DNA of 46,041 bases from Chloroflexota bacterium. Its GTDB lineage: Bacteria > Chloroflexota > Anaerolineae > UBA1429. The translations under genes and the position numbers were made by a program. The notes beneath the pieces are model-generated. The model had not been told where the DNA came from. It did not search any database and was given only the letters and a program-made list of their open reading frames with translations. The stretch lies in NCBI GenBank assembly GCA_012728955.1, contig JAAYED010000112.1, forward strand, positions 1 through 46,041. Reading direction: 5' to 3'. Of the stretch, positions 15,878-23,865 are shown one piece after another (the stretch's first letter is position 1; every line of letters begins with the position of its first letter).

Positions 15878-16852
15878 TCAGTGCACCTCCGCCTCGCTCG
15901 AGTGGGCGTCCGGGTCCTCCGCGGCGCCGCCGCCGGCCAGCCGATACAGGCCGTCCGCCAGCTCCAATACCGTATCGTGCAGCGCCAGCCGGCTCTGCCA
16001 GTGGGCGGGAATGGCATCCTGGCCGTACAGGGCCCCCGCCAGCTGGCCGTACACCGCGGCGGTGGTGTCCGCATCCTGCCCCAGGTTGGCCGCCAGCAGC
16101 GCGCCGCTGGCGAAATCCTCGCTCCGCGCCAGGGCCCACAGGGCCGCCTCCAGCGAGCGCACCACATAGCCCGTGCCGGCGATCTGGGGCGGCTCGCGCC
16201 GCCAGAAGGAACCCTCGGCCACCTCGGCGATGGTGGTCGCCAGCGGCTGCGTGCTCCACCCGTCCCCCAGCGGCGACCAGCGCGGCCCCAGCAGCGTCCC
16301 CTTGTCCACGCCGTTCAGCGCCCCCCACAGCAGGCCCCCCAGATAGCGGCAGGCGTCCACCGCCTCCCGGGCGCCGTGGGTGGTGCGCGAAGAGAGCGCC
16401 GACATGGCGATGGCCTGCGCCGCGTCCCGCTGGTAGAACATGGGCACCGGCGCCAGCCGCATGATCGAGCCGTTGCCGGCGCTCATGGGGTCCGTAGAGC
16501 CCGCCAGGGGCTCGCCGGTGCGCCTAAAGTGCTCCAGCGCCGTCAGCGTGGTGCCGCCGATGTCGAAACAGCGCCCGGTGCTGGAGAGATGGCCGTGGTC
16601 ATGCCAGGCCAGGTAGCGCTCCATCTGATCCCGCAGGTCCATGCCCTGGCTGAGGACCAGGCTCTCGGCGAGGCACAGGGCCATGGAGGTGTCATCGGTC
16701 CACTGGCCGGGCAGCAGGCCAAAGGGGCCCCCTCCGACCATGTCGCTCAGGCCGTGGGGCCCCGGCCCGGTGAACTCGAGCGTGGTGCCCAGCGCGTCGC
16801 CGGCGGCCAGGCCCAGCAGCGCCCCGCGGAATCGTTTCTGCAGCTCTGTCAT
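15878..16852 (-). CDS. ADP-ribosylglycohydrolase (DraG/ARH family)
   Basis: A 324-residue all-helical hydrolase. It has the family start RFRGALLGLAAGDALGTTLEF, the first metal motif WTDDTS (Thr52, Asp53, Asp54) and the second metal motif NLGQDADT (Asp259, Asp261), which bind two Mg2+ ions. It should cleave ADP-ribose from modified proteins or small ADP-ribosylated substrates; a DraG-like nitrogenase role is not supported by neighbours. It begins 42 bases after the stop of the UGSC-family gene on the same strand and may share its transcript. Confidence 0.93.
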   Translation of the reverse strand: MTELQKRFRGALLGLAAGDALGTTLEFTGPGPHGLSDMVGGGPFGLLPGQWTDDTSMALCLAESLVLSQGMDLRDQMERYLAWHDHGHLSSTGRCFDIGGTTLTALEHFRRTGEPLAGSTDPMSAGNGSIMRLAPVPMFYQRDAAQAIAMSALSSRTTHGAREAVDACRYLGGLLWGALNGVDKGTLLGPRWSPLGDGWSTQPLATTIAEVAEGSFWRREPPQIAGTGYVVRSLEAALWALARSEDFASGALLAANLGQDADTTAAVYGQLAGALYGQDAIPAHWQSRLALHDTVLELADGLYRLAGGGAAEDPDAHSSEAEVH

Positions 16853-16894
16853 CCTTCACCCACCCCCTCAACGCCACGTGCCGCCGAGTTCCCC

Positions 16895-18532
16895 TCAGTA
16901 CCAGGGATCCACCGGCACCGTGCGGCCATAGTTGCAGCCCATCATGCGCCAGTAGCCGTTGGTCTCGCCGCCCACCACGATCACGTGGATATCCTCCCGG
17001 CGGAACATGGGCACCAGCGTCTCGGGCGGCACATCCAGCCAGGTGGCCCAGGGCTGCTCGCCGTTCTGCGCGCGTGGATAGACATAATTCTGGATCAGCT
17101 GATAGTCCCAGTACACGCCGGCGGGCAGGGTGGCGTGCTCCCACAGCCAGTCCTCCAGGGCCGCCGGCGTGGCGAACCCGCCGCGCTCCACAAAGAGCCG
17201 TGCCGTGATGGGATCCATGATCAGCGCCGGCGGCGTGTGCGGGTTGAGCCCCCGCAGCAGATTCTGCACATGCTCGCGCCAGTGCGCCTCACGCAGGCCC
17301 AGGATATAGGCCGTGGCGCGGCAGCCGCCGAACACGCTCACCGCCGACTGGTAGGGCTCCAGGCCGTGCCGCACATGAAAAGGCTCCCACGGGCTGGCCT
17401 CTTCATTCTCGGCAAAGGTCAGCGAGTTGTAGGCATAGTTGTTGCCCATCGAGCCCAGATAGGTCTGCCCGGGCACCGAGCCCCCCTGCAGGTTCTGGCT
17501 CAGCAGCCCCCAGGCCCGGCCGATGGTGGCGTTGGCGTGGTTGTAGGGCCCCAGGGCCCCGATGCCCCAGTTCATCCCGATGCTGTGGCGCACCGGGCCG
17601 TTCACCACCGCCATGCTGGCCGCCGAGCTGGTGGTGCTGCCCCGCGCCGTCTGGCCGCTGGCGGCCAGCGCCAGGATCACCGGCAGGTACGCCGGGCGCG
17701 CCCCGGCCATCACGGCGTTGATGGCCACCTTTTCCACGTCAAACTGCCAGGCCTCCCGGGTGGAGGTGGGGCGCAGCCGCCCCACGATCTCTTGCGGCGA
17801 GTGGCTGGTGCCCGCCAGCATGGCCTGCACCCGCTCCTCCGTGGGCAGCACGATGGGCAGATAATCCGTCCAGTGGTTGTCCATAAACAGCCGGGCCAGC
17901 GCCTCTTCGCTCTCGGCATCGACATAACGCGGGGTGGAGCGATCAAAGCGCACCGCCGCCCGCTCCGTCTCGCTGAGGGGCAGCGTCAGCGCCTCGATCA
18001 CCTCCTGCATCACCGGCCTGCCGGTGAGCGGGTCATTGCCGTCGATGTACTGGCGCAGGCGCGCGGCCGTCTGGCCCATCACCGGCTGCGGCACATACAC
18101 GAATCGCTCGTGGGGCATGCCCTCCGCCCAGGCCGTCTGCAGCACCGCGGTCTGAAAGATGTCGGTCTGCATTGAGGCGGTGGGCACGCCATAATTGACT
18201 TCCAGATCGATGCATAGCTCGGCGACCGCCGGAGCACAGGTGCTTCAATGCCCCACGCCCACCACGGCCGCCGCGCCTTCATCGCGGATCCGGGCGAACA
18301 GCTCGGGATCGGGCTGGGTATAGATGCCCCGCTTGGCCACATAGCGCGCGTCGATATCGGGCCGGTTCTCGCGGAACCAGGCCTCCATCTGTCGCATAAA
18401 GATGTCACTGTCATCAAAACGGGCGTCCACCAGGTACACCCGGCGGCCGCTGAGGGTATCGAACCGCTCCGCCATGTGCACCTGGGTCACCTCGGGCGGA
18501 TATCCCATCGGGTTGAGCGCACGGACCGTCAT
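16895..18532 (-). CDS. UGSC-family (seleno)protein read through an in-frame UGA
   Basis: One reading frame from ATG 18530-18532 (AGGAGGCT before it) to TGA 16895-16897, interrupted only by TGA at 18245-18247, codon 96. Read as selenocysteine it gives a 545-residue protein with the local sequence GVGH-U-STC-APAVAEL: a U-x-x-C redox motif. Residues 1-95 and the motif match the N-terminal domain of the UGSC family, in which U or C starts a U/C-G-S-C motif; here it is U-S-T-C. The large C-terminal part (NHWTDYLPIVLPTEERV, KVAINAVMAGARPAYLPV) is the domain often linked to that family. No ribosome site precedes the alternative start at 18187, arguing against two genes. Function unknown; a thiol/selenol redox role is inferred. 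Confidence 0.8.
18217..18235 (-). promoter_or_regulatory. Bacterial SECIS-like hairpin
   Basis: The 19 bases GCTCCGGCGGTCGCCGAGC on the minus strand fold as GCU, bulged C, CGGC, loop GGUC, GCCG, AGC. The apical loop begins 18 bases after the UGA and starts with GG followed by U. This fits known bacterial SECIS elements: a stem-loop directly inside the coding region after UGA, with G at the start of a small apical loop and a bulge in the 5' arm, recognised by SelB. Confidence 0.65.
18245..18247 (-). other. Recoded UGA (selenocysteine codon candidate)
   Basis: TGA in frame between two halves of one conserved protein, at the place where the family has Sec or Cys, three residues before a Cys and followed by a SECIS-like hairpin. 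Confidence 0.75.
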
Positions 18533-18629
18533 GCTGAGCCTCCTGTGGATACGGACAGGTTGCGCGCAGTATAGCCTGCCGGGCCGCCCCGCGCGAGCGA
18601 TCGACCGTGTATCGGTGCTACCGACTGCC

Positions 18630-20105
18630 TCAGCCGTGGATGCGGATCATCCCCGTGTGCGCCAGGGAACGCTGCAGCACGTTGGGATCGGCCAGCACCA
18701 GCAGCCGATCGCCCACCTCCAGCGCCGAGCCCCCGCTGGGAAAGAGGAACTCGTTCTCCCGGGCGATCAGGATCACCAGCAGTTCGGGGGGCAGGTTCAG
18801 CTCGCCCAGGGTGTGCCCCGCCGCCAGCGCGCCCTCGGGCACCGTCAGCTCCACAAAGGCGTCGCTCAGCCCCCGGCCGCCGGTGTACTCGATGGGATAG
18901 CTGGGGCGCGTCAGCAGGGGGGCATCCAACCGCAGCCAGCGGGCCACCAGCGGGATGGTGGTGCCCTGCACCACCACCGAAACCAGCACCACAAAGAACA
19001 CCACGTTAAAGATCAGGTCCGATTGGGGCACCCCCGCTACCAGGGGATAGGTGGCCAGCAGGATGGGCGCGGCGCCCCGCAGGCCCACCCAGGAGACAAA
19101 CACCCGCTCGCGCAGACTCAGGCTGCGAAAGGGGAGCGTCAGCAGCAGTACGGCCACCGGCCGGGCCACCAGCGTCAGCCAGAGGGCGATCAGGGCGCCC
19201 CGGCCGGCCAGCGGCACCAGGTGCGAAGGGAACACCAGCAGCCCCAGGGTGAGGAACAGCCCGATCTGGGCCAGCCAGAGCACCCCGTCGTGAAAGCGCA
19301 TCAGGCTGGTGCGCAGGGTAAAGTCGTGGCGGGCCATGGCCACGCCGGCCACGTACACCGCCAAAAAGCCGCTGCCCCCCAGGGTGGCTGTCACCGCATA
19401 GATCATCAGTGCCGAGGCCAGGGTAAACACCGGGTACAGCCCCTCATAACCCAGCCGCAGGTGGCCCAGCACCCGCGCCAGCAGCTCCCCGGAGGCCACT
19501 CCGACCAGCAGGCCCAGCCCGATCTGCAGCACCACCCGCAGGGCGATCTGGGCCGGCGAGACGGCCAGATTCTGCAACAGTTGCAGGGCCAGCAGGGTGA
19601 GAAACACCGCCATGGGGTCGTTGCTGCCCGACTCCAGCTCCAGCAGCGGCCGCAGGTTGCCTCGCAGGCTCACTCCCTTGGAGCGCAGGATGGAGAGCAC
19701 AGCGGCAGCGTCGGTGGAGGAGATGATGGCTCCCACCAAAAAGGCCCCCTGCCAGGGCAGGTCGAACACGCGCCCGGCCAGCAGCGCCACCAGCAGCGCC
19801 GTCAGCACCACGCCCAGCGTGGCCAGCGTGGCGCTGGGCCCCAGTACCGGCCGCACGCTGGCCCAGCGGGTGTCCAGTCCGCCGCCAAACAGGATCAGCG
19901 CCAGGCACACGATGCCGATGGCGTTGGCCAGGCTGGGGTCGTCAAAGTAGATGCCTCCCAGCCCCTCCGAGCCCGCCAGCATGCCCAGCGCCAAAAAGAG
20001 CAGCAGAGCCGGCACGCCCCAGCGGTCCGAAATCTTGCTGACCAGCACGCTGGCCAGCACCAGCACGCCCCCGACGATCAGGGACAGTTCCAGGGGACCC
20101 GTCAT
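18630..20105 (-). CDS. K+/H+ antiporter, CPA1 family (NhaP2/CvrA-like) with TrkA-C domain
   Basis: A 491-residue protein. About 12-13 membrane helices cover residues 1-395, with the CPA1 ion-path motifs SSTDAAAVLSIL and LESGSNDPMAVF (the ND motif). The C-terminal 80 residues (ELTVPEGALAAGHTLGEL ... LEVGDRLLVLADP) are a cytosolic TrkA-C regulatory domain, which is typical of NhaP2-type potassium/proton antiporters. The ATG 20103-20105 overlaps the stop of the amidohydrolase gene as ATGA, so the two are translationally coupled. Role: cation and pH homeostasis. Confidence 0.92.
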   Translation of the reverse strand: MTGPLELSLIVGGVLVLASVLVSKISDRWGVPALLLFLALGMLAGSEGLGGIYFDDPSLANAIGIVCLALILFGGGLDTRWASVRPVLGPSATLATLGVVLTALLVALLAGRVFDLPWQGAFLVGAIISSTDAAAVLSILRSKGVSLRGNLRPLLELESGSNDPMAVFLTLLALQLLQNLAVSPAQIALRVVLQIGLGLLVGVASGELLARVLGHLRLGYEGLYPVFTLASALMIYAVTATLGGSGFLAVYVAGVAMARHDFTLRTSLMRFHDGVLWLAQIGLFLTLGLLVFPSHLVPLAGRGALIALWLTLVARPVAVLLLTLPFRSLSLRERVFVSWVGLRGAAPILLATYPLVAGVPQSDLIFNVVFFVVLVSVVVQGTTIPLVARWLRLDAPLLTRPSYPIEYTGGRGLSDAFVELTVPEGALAAGHTLGELNLPPELLVILIARENEFLFPSGGSALEVGDRLLVLADPNVLQRSLAHTGMIRIHG

Positions 20106-21280
20106 GGGGCGGGCTCCGCCAGTTCCAGCCCGTACAGCCGCGCGGCGTTCTCCCCCAGGATCATGGCGGCCAGCCGGGGGGCCTGCGCCGGCGCCAGCAG
20201 TCCCTCCTCCACGGCCTCGCTCAGCACCCGCTGCAGCCCGTGGCGGGCCATGTGCGCCCCCAGCCAGGCCACCTCGGGCGTGCCGTGGCCCCCCGTGCCG
20301 ATCATCAGGCGGGAGAGGGGCGCGCTGGCCAGCAGCGCCCGCAGGCACTCGACGGCCCGCAGCGACACCCAGGGCGTAACCCAGCTGATATCCACCCACA
20401 CCTGCGGACAGGCGTGGGCCATCAGCGAGGCGCTCTCGATCCAGGGATAGCCGGCGTGCAGCAGCACCACCCGGCTGGCCCGATAGGCCGGCAGGCGCAG
20501 CCAGGCCGCCAGCAAAAAGGGATCGGCATCGCCCACGGGGCCGTCCCAGGCCCCGCCGGTGATCCCCGTGTGCACATGTACCGGCACCTCCAGCCGCTGA
20601 CACTCCAGCAGGGTGAGGCCAAAGAGCGCGCTGTACACCCGCCGCCAGGCGGCGCGATCGCCCGCTTTGGCTGCGGACCAGTGGGCGGCTCCCTCGGCCA
20701 GATCGGCGGGCGGTGCGCCCAGCCCCACCACCTCCGCCAGGTGGCTCTTGACGCCCACCGCCCCCGCCACCCGCACGGCGTGCTCCAGATCCGCACAATA
20801 GCCCTGCACCAGCGCCTCCCAGGAGGCGCTGCCCGCCAGCAGCTGCTGGATGGCGGGGCCCATCTGGAACAGGCGCAGCACCCTCCCCGGCTGCAGGGCA
20901 AGCGCCGGAGCGCCGTCGGGCAGGTCGCTGTCGATCACCGTGGCGGCGATGTGCGCCTCGGCATACAGCGCCGCTGCCCAGGCGGCCAGGCCCTCCTGCT
21001 CCACGCGGCGGTTGCGCTCGGCGGCCACCGCCTCCAGCGTGGGTTCGCAGCCCAGCAGGCGGGACAGCCGGGCCACCAGGGTGTGCACCACCCCCAGCTC
21101 GGCGATGTCCGCGAGGCGCTCGGCGCTGACGAGTCCCTTACTGGCTCGGCCTGTGGGATCCTCGCGGTCTCCCAGGCCGTGGTAGAACTCGAGGGCCAGC
21201 TGCAGGGGGGGCAGGTTGGCTTTGGCGGGGCTCATGGGGTGGCAGTGGTTGTCGACGATGGGCACGCGTGCGAGATCCAT
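20102..21280 (-). CDS. Amidohydrolase-family protein (Amidohydro_2) lacking the usual late Asp
   Basis: A 392-residue TIM-barrel protein. The metal-binding HxH is His12-Cys13-His14 in VDNHCHPM; later strand-end histidines appear in VPVHVHTGITGG and LLHAGYPW. These fit the amidohydrolase 2 family (FluG N-terminal/decarboxylase-like). At the end of strand 8, where relatives read GTDGH with a metal-binding and catalytic Asp, this protein reads GTGGHGTPEVAWLGA: Gly330 replaces Asp. It may therefore be inactive or work differently. The stop overlaps the antiporter start, so they form one operon; no functional link is known. Confidence 0.85.
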   Translation of the reverse strand: MDLARVPIVDNHCHPMSPAKANLPPLQLALEFYHGLGDREDPTGRASKGLVSAERLADIAELGVVHTLVARLSRLLGCEPTLEAVAAERNRRVEQEGLAAWAAALYAEAHIAATVIDSDLPDGAPALALQPGRVLRLFQMGPAIQQLLAGSASWEALVQGYCADLEHAVRVAGAVGVKSHLAEVVGLGAPPADLAEGAAHWSAAKAGDRAAWRRVYSALFGLTLLECQRLEVPVHVHTGITGGAWDGPVGDADPFLLAAWLRLPAYRASRVVLLHAGYPWIESASLMAHACPQVWVDISWVTPWVSLRAVECLRALLASAPLSRLMIGTGGHGTPEVAWLGAHMARHGLQRVLSEAVEEGLLAPAQAPRLAAMILGENAARLYGLELAEPAP

Positions 21281-21330
21281 GCGGTCCTCCTGCGGATGGG
21301 TTGCGCTCTATGGGCGACAGCATAGCACAG

Positions 21331-21368
21331 CCGGGCGCGCCGTGCTGCCCGGAGAGGGGCTTTTTTTT
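21331..21368 (+). terminator. Orphan terminator-like hairpin
   Basis: CCGGGC (21331-21336) and GCCCGG (21347-21352) form a stem followed by a G-rich turn and eight T on the plus strand. No plus-strand gene ends here; both flanking genes are on the minus strand. It may stop antisense transcription or be chance. Confidence 0.3.
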
Positions 21369-21486
21369 GAGGGAAATGGGAACCCGGTGGCGGCGCCGGG
21401 TAGCCGCTCCCGGTGGCCGGATGGCGAAACGGGCGTGCCCTTCGCTGGCGGTCGCCCCGGTGGCGCAGGTCTGACCCGGGGCGCCG

Positions 21487-23865
21487 CTACTCTTCCGCGG
21501 CGACCACCTGCAAGGTGGCCAGCGTGGCCGGCTCCAGCGCACCGCCCTCCAGCGGCAGCGGCTGCCCCTCTGCATCCAGCCAGCCCGCCACCAGACGGTA
21601 CTCTCCGGGGGCCGCCTCCGCCGGCAGCGGGATGGCCCGCCGCTCCAGATGCCCCTCCCCCGGCGCCCAGCCCTCGCTGGGCGCACCGCCATAGCGGGGA
21701 GGTCCGTCGCGTCCCGGCAGCACCGCTCCCTCGGCGGGCACCAGATGCAGGTACAGCGAGAGGCCCGCCGCCAAAGGACGGTCCGTGCTCAGCGTCAGAT
21801 CCACCAGCAGCGTATCCCCCGGGGCGGGGGAGCCCTCGCTCACCGCGAGAGCCTCCAGCTGCAGGCCGTTGTCCCAGCGCGCCCGCCCCTCCAGCGGCTG
21901 CATGCCCCGCTGGGGCGCATAGGCGATGGCCTCATACCCGCCCACCCAGCGGCTCTCCAGCTCATAGGCCTCGGCCGCCAGGGCAAAGCGCCCCGCCGCG
22001 GGATCCACATCCGCCTGAGCGTGCACCCGATCCACCACCAGCCAGATGCGTTCCGCATCCGACGTGGCCACCTGGCGGGCGGTGGCGACCAGCGCCGCCA
22101 CATCATGGGGCGATTGCCAGGCCACCGGCACCCGACCCTTGAGCATGCCCAGCCAGGGGTAAGTGAACAGATCGTTCGAGACGTACACCAGCCGGTGCTC
22201 GACACCCGCCGGCGCCGACACCGTCTGGGCCAGGGCGGCCGCCTCCTCCCGCGACAGACCCGCATAGTCGTTACTGTCGCGGATGCTGCGCATCAGCAGC
22301 GCGCCGCTGGCCACCAGCGCCATGGCCAGTGCCAGCAGGGGCAGTGCCCTTTCAACGTGCGGCATCCGCCCGCCGCGCCGCTCCCTGCGCCGCTCTCGCG
22401 GTGCCGCTCCGTGCGCCGCTGTCCTCAGCGCCGCTGTCCGTCGCTCCGTGCGCCGCTCCGTGCGCAGCGCCAGCACCAGAGCCGCCGTCGCCAGCAGCCC
22501 GTTGAGCGCCAGCAGCGCTCCCAGTGCCCGGTCGCAGGCCAGGCGGCCATCCACCAGCGTGCGCAGCCAGAGCATGTCCAGCTGGCGGGGCGCCCAGCCC
22601 GTCACCTGCACCAGGGCAGGGGCGTGGGGCCACATCCTCCAGCTCCACCAGGGGATGCCGTTCAGCCCCACCAGCGTCTCCTGCGCATAGGCGGGCACCA
22701 GCTGCCACACCGCGTCGCTCCAGGAGGCGGTGCCCGCCGCCCCCTGCACCAGCAGCCCCATCGCGCTCCACAGCAGCACCCACAGCCGCGCCAGAGGGTG
22801 TCGGCAGCCCAGCGCCAACCCATAGGGCAGTATCAGCAGGGGCAGCAGGGGCACCATAAAGCGGGGCCCCCACACCACGCTGCCGCCGTGCCACTGCGCT
22901 GCCGAACCATAGGTGTACAGCAGCGCCGCTGTCACGCCGGCCACCAGCGCCGCCGCGGCCCCCTGCCGGCGCAGCAGGCGGGGCCAGCCGGGCAGCGTGG
23001 CCAGCAGGATGGGGGAGAAAAAGAGGATGCCCTTGACCGGGCTCAGCAGCAGGCCATAGGCCACCAGCGCCGCCCGCCCCCAGGGATAGCCCCAGGTGTA
23101 GCGCGCCAGGGGAAAGGCCGAGCCATAGCGCAGCTGCCACAGCACGCTGGCCCCGCCCAGCGCCAGCAGCAGCCCCAGGGCGCAGAGCGCCCAGCCCCGG
23201 CGACCCAGCCGCAGGCGCCGACGTTCCGGATCCCAGAGCAGCGCCAGCAGGAACACCGGCGCCGCTCCCACGGACGAGATCTTGACCAGCGCCGCCAGGG
23301 CCAGCGCCGCCAGGGTGCCCGCCAGCGCCCAGCGGCCGCGCCCACGCTGCCAGCGCAGGCACCAGCAGGCCGCCAGGCACCACAGCAGTCCCAGCAGCGG
23401 CTCGCGAAAAAAGGAGCGGGCATAGGGCCAGGCGGTGGTGCCGATGCCCCAGGCTAGGGCGGTGAGCGCGGCGGCGCCGGGCCCCATCTCCAGCGTACGG
23501 GCCAGCCGGTACAGCACCGCCCCCGTGGCCGCCGTCACCAGGGCGCTGAACAGCATCACCGCGGCCACGGTGCTGGCCCCCGGCAGCGCCTTGCCCAGCG
23601 CGTACAGGGGTGCCGCCAGCAGGGGCTGGCCCGGCTCCAAACTGCCCACGGGGTGATGGCGCGCGCTGAATGCCAGCTGCGGCGTGGCCAGCCCCTGGCC
23701 CTGCGCCAGGCTCTCCACCCGGGCGTACATGGCGTACTCGTCGATGGAGCGAAACTGTCCCGCAAAGCTCAGCAGGTACACCGCCAGCAGCACCAGCGCC
23801 ACCAGCGCAGCCACCACACTCTCGCGGGGTCCCGCCGCTGCCACCCCGTGCCCGCGGCCCGTCAT
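21487..23865 (-). CDS. Multipass GT-C-type glycosyltransferase-like protein with extracellular C-terminal domain
   Basis: A 792-residue membrane protein. About 10-12 helices fill residues 15-520, starting VVAALVALVLLAVYLLSFAG. The first external loop has SIDEYAMYARVE, the acidic position expected for lipid-carrier-dependent GT-C enzymes (GT39/PMT-like); substrate unknown. An Arg-rich segment with RTERRTERRT and RERRRERRGGR (about 475-510) separates the main membrane part from a last helix and a beta-rich C-terminal domain of about 250 residues on the outer face. The start codon overlaps the stop of the DUF389 gene (ATGA). The segment at 22370-22470 is built from repeats of CGCTCCGTGCGCCG-type words. 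Confidence 0.75.
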   Translation of the reverse strand: MTGRGHGVAAAGPRESVVAALVALVLLAVYLLSFAGQFRSIDEYAMYARVESLAQGQGLATPQLAFSARHHPVGSLEPGQPLLAAPLYALGKALPGASTVAAVMLFSALVTAATGAVLYRLARTLEMGPGAAALTALAWGIGTTAWPYARSFFREPLLGLLWCLAACWCLRWQRGRGRWALAGTLAALALAALVKISSVGAAPVFLLALLWDPERRRLRLGRRGWALCALGLLLALGGASVLWQLRYGSAFPLARYTWGYPWGRAALVAYGLLLSPVKGILFFSPILLATLPGWPRLLRRQGAAAALVAGVTAALLYTYGSAAQWHGGSVVWGPRFMVPLLPLLILPYGLALGCRHPLARLWVLLWSAMGLLVQGAAGTASWSDAVWQLVPAYAQETLVGLNGIPWWSWRMWPHAPALVQVTGWAPRQLDMLWLRTLVDGRLACDRALGALLALNGLLATAALVLALRTERRTERRTAALRTAAHGAAPRERRRERRGGRMPHVERALPLLALAMALVASGALLMRSIRDSNDYAGLSREEAAALAQTVSAPAGVEHRLVYVSNDLFTYPWLGMLKGRVPVAWQSPHDVAALVATARQVATSDAERIWLVVDRVHAQADVDPAAGRFALAAEAYELESRWVGGYEAIAYAPQRGMQPLEGRARWDNGLQLEALAVSEGSPAPGDTLLVDLTLSTDRPLAAGLSLYLHLVPAEGAVLPGRDGPPRYGGAPSEGWAPGEGHLERRAIPLPAEAAPGEYRLVAGWLDAEGQPLPLEGGALEPATLATLQVVAAEE

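Noticed and set aside
18245-18247. Simple nonsense mutation or two separate genes in the UGSC-family locus
   Set aside because: Frame is intact on both sides, the downstream half lacks a ribosome site, the stop is specifically UGA at the family's Sec/Cys position, and a SECIS-like hairpin follows. Only a missing Sec system would revive this reading.
15881-20450. Long plus-strand open frames opposite the ADP-ribosylglycohydrolase, selenoprotein and antiporter genes
   Set aside because: Low-complexity His/Gln/Gly-rich translations with no domains, opposite well-supported genes.
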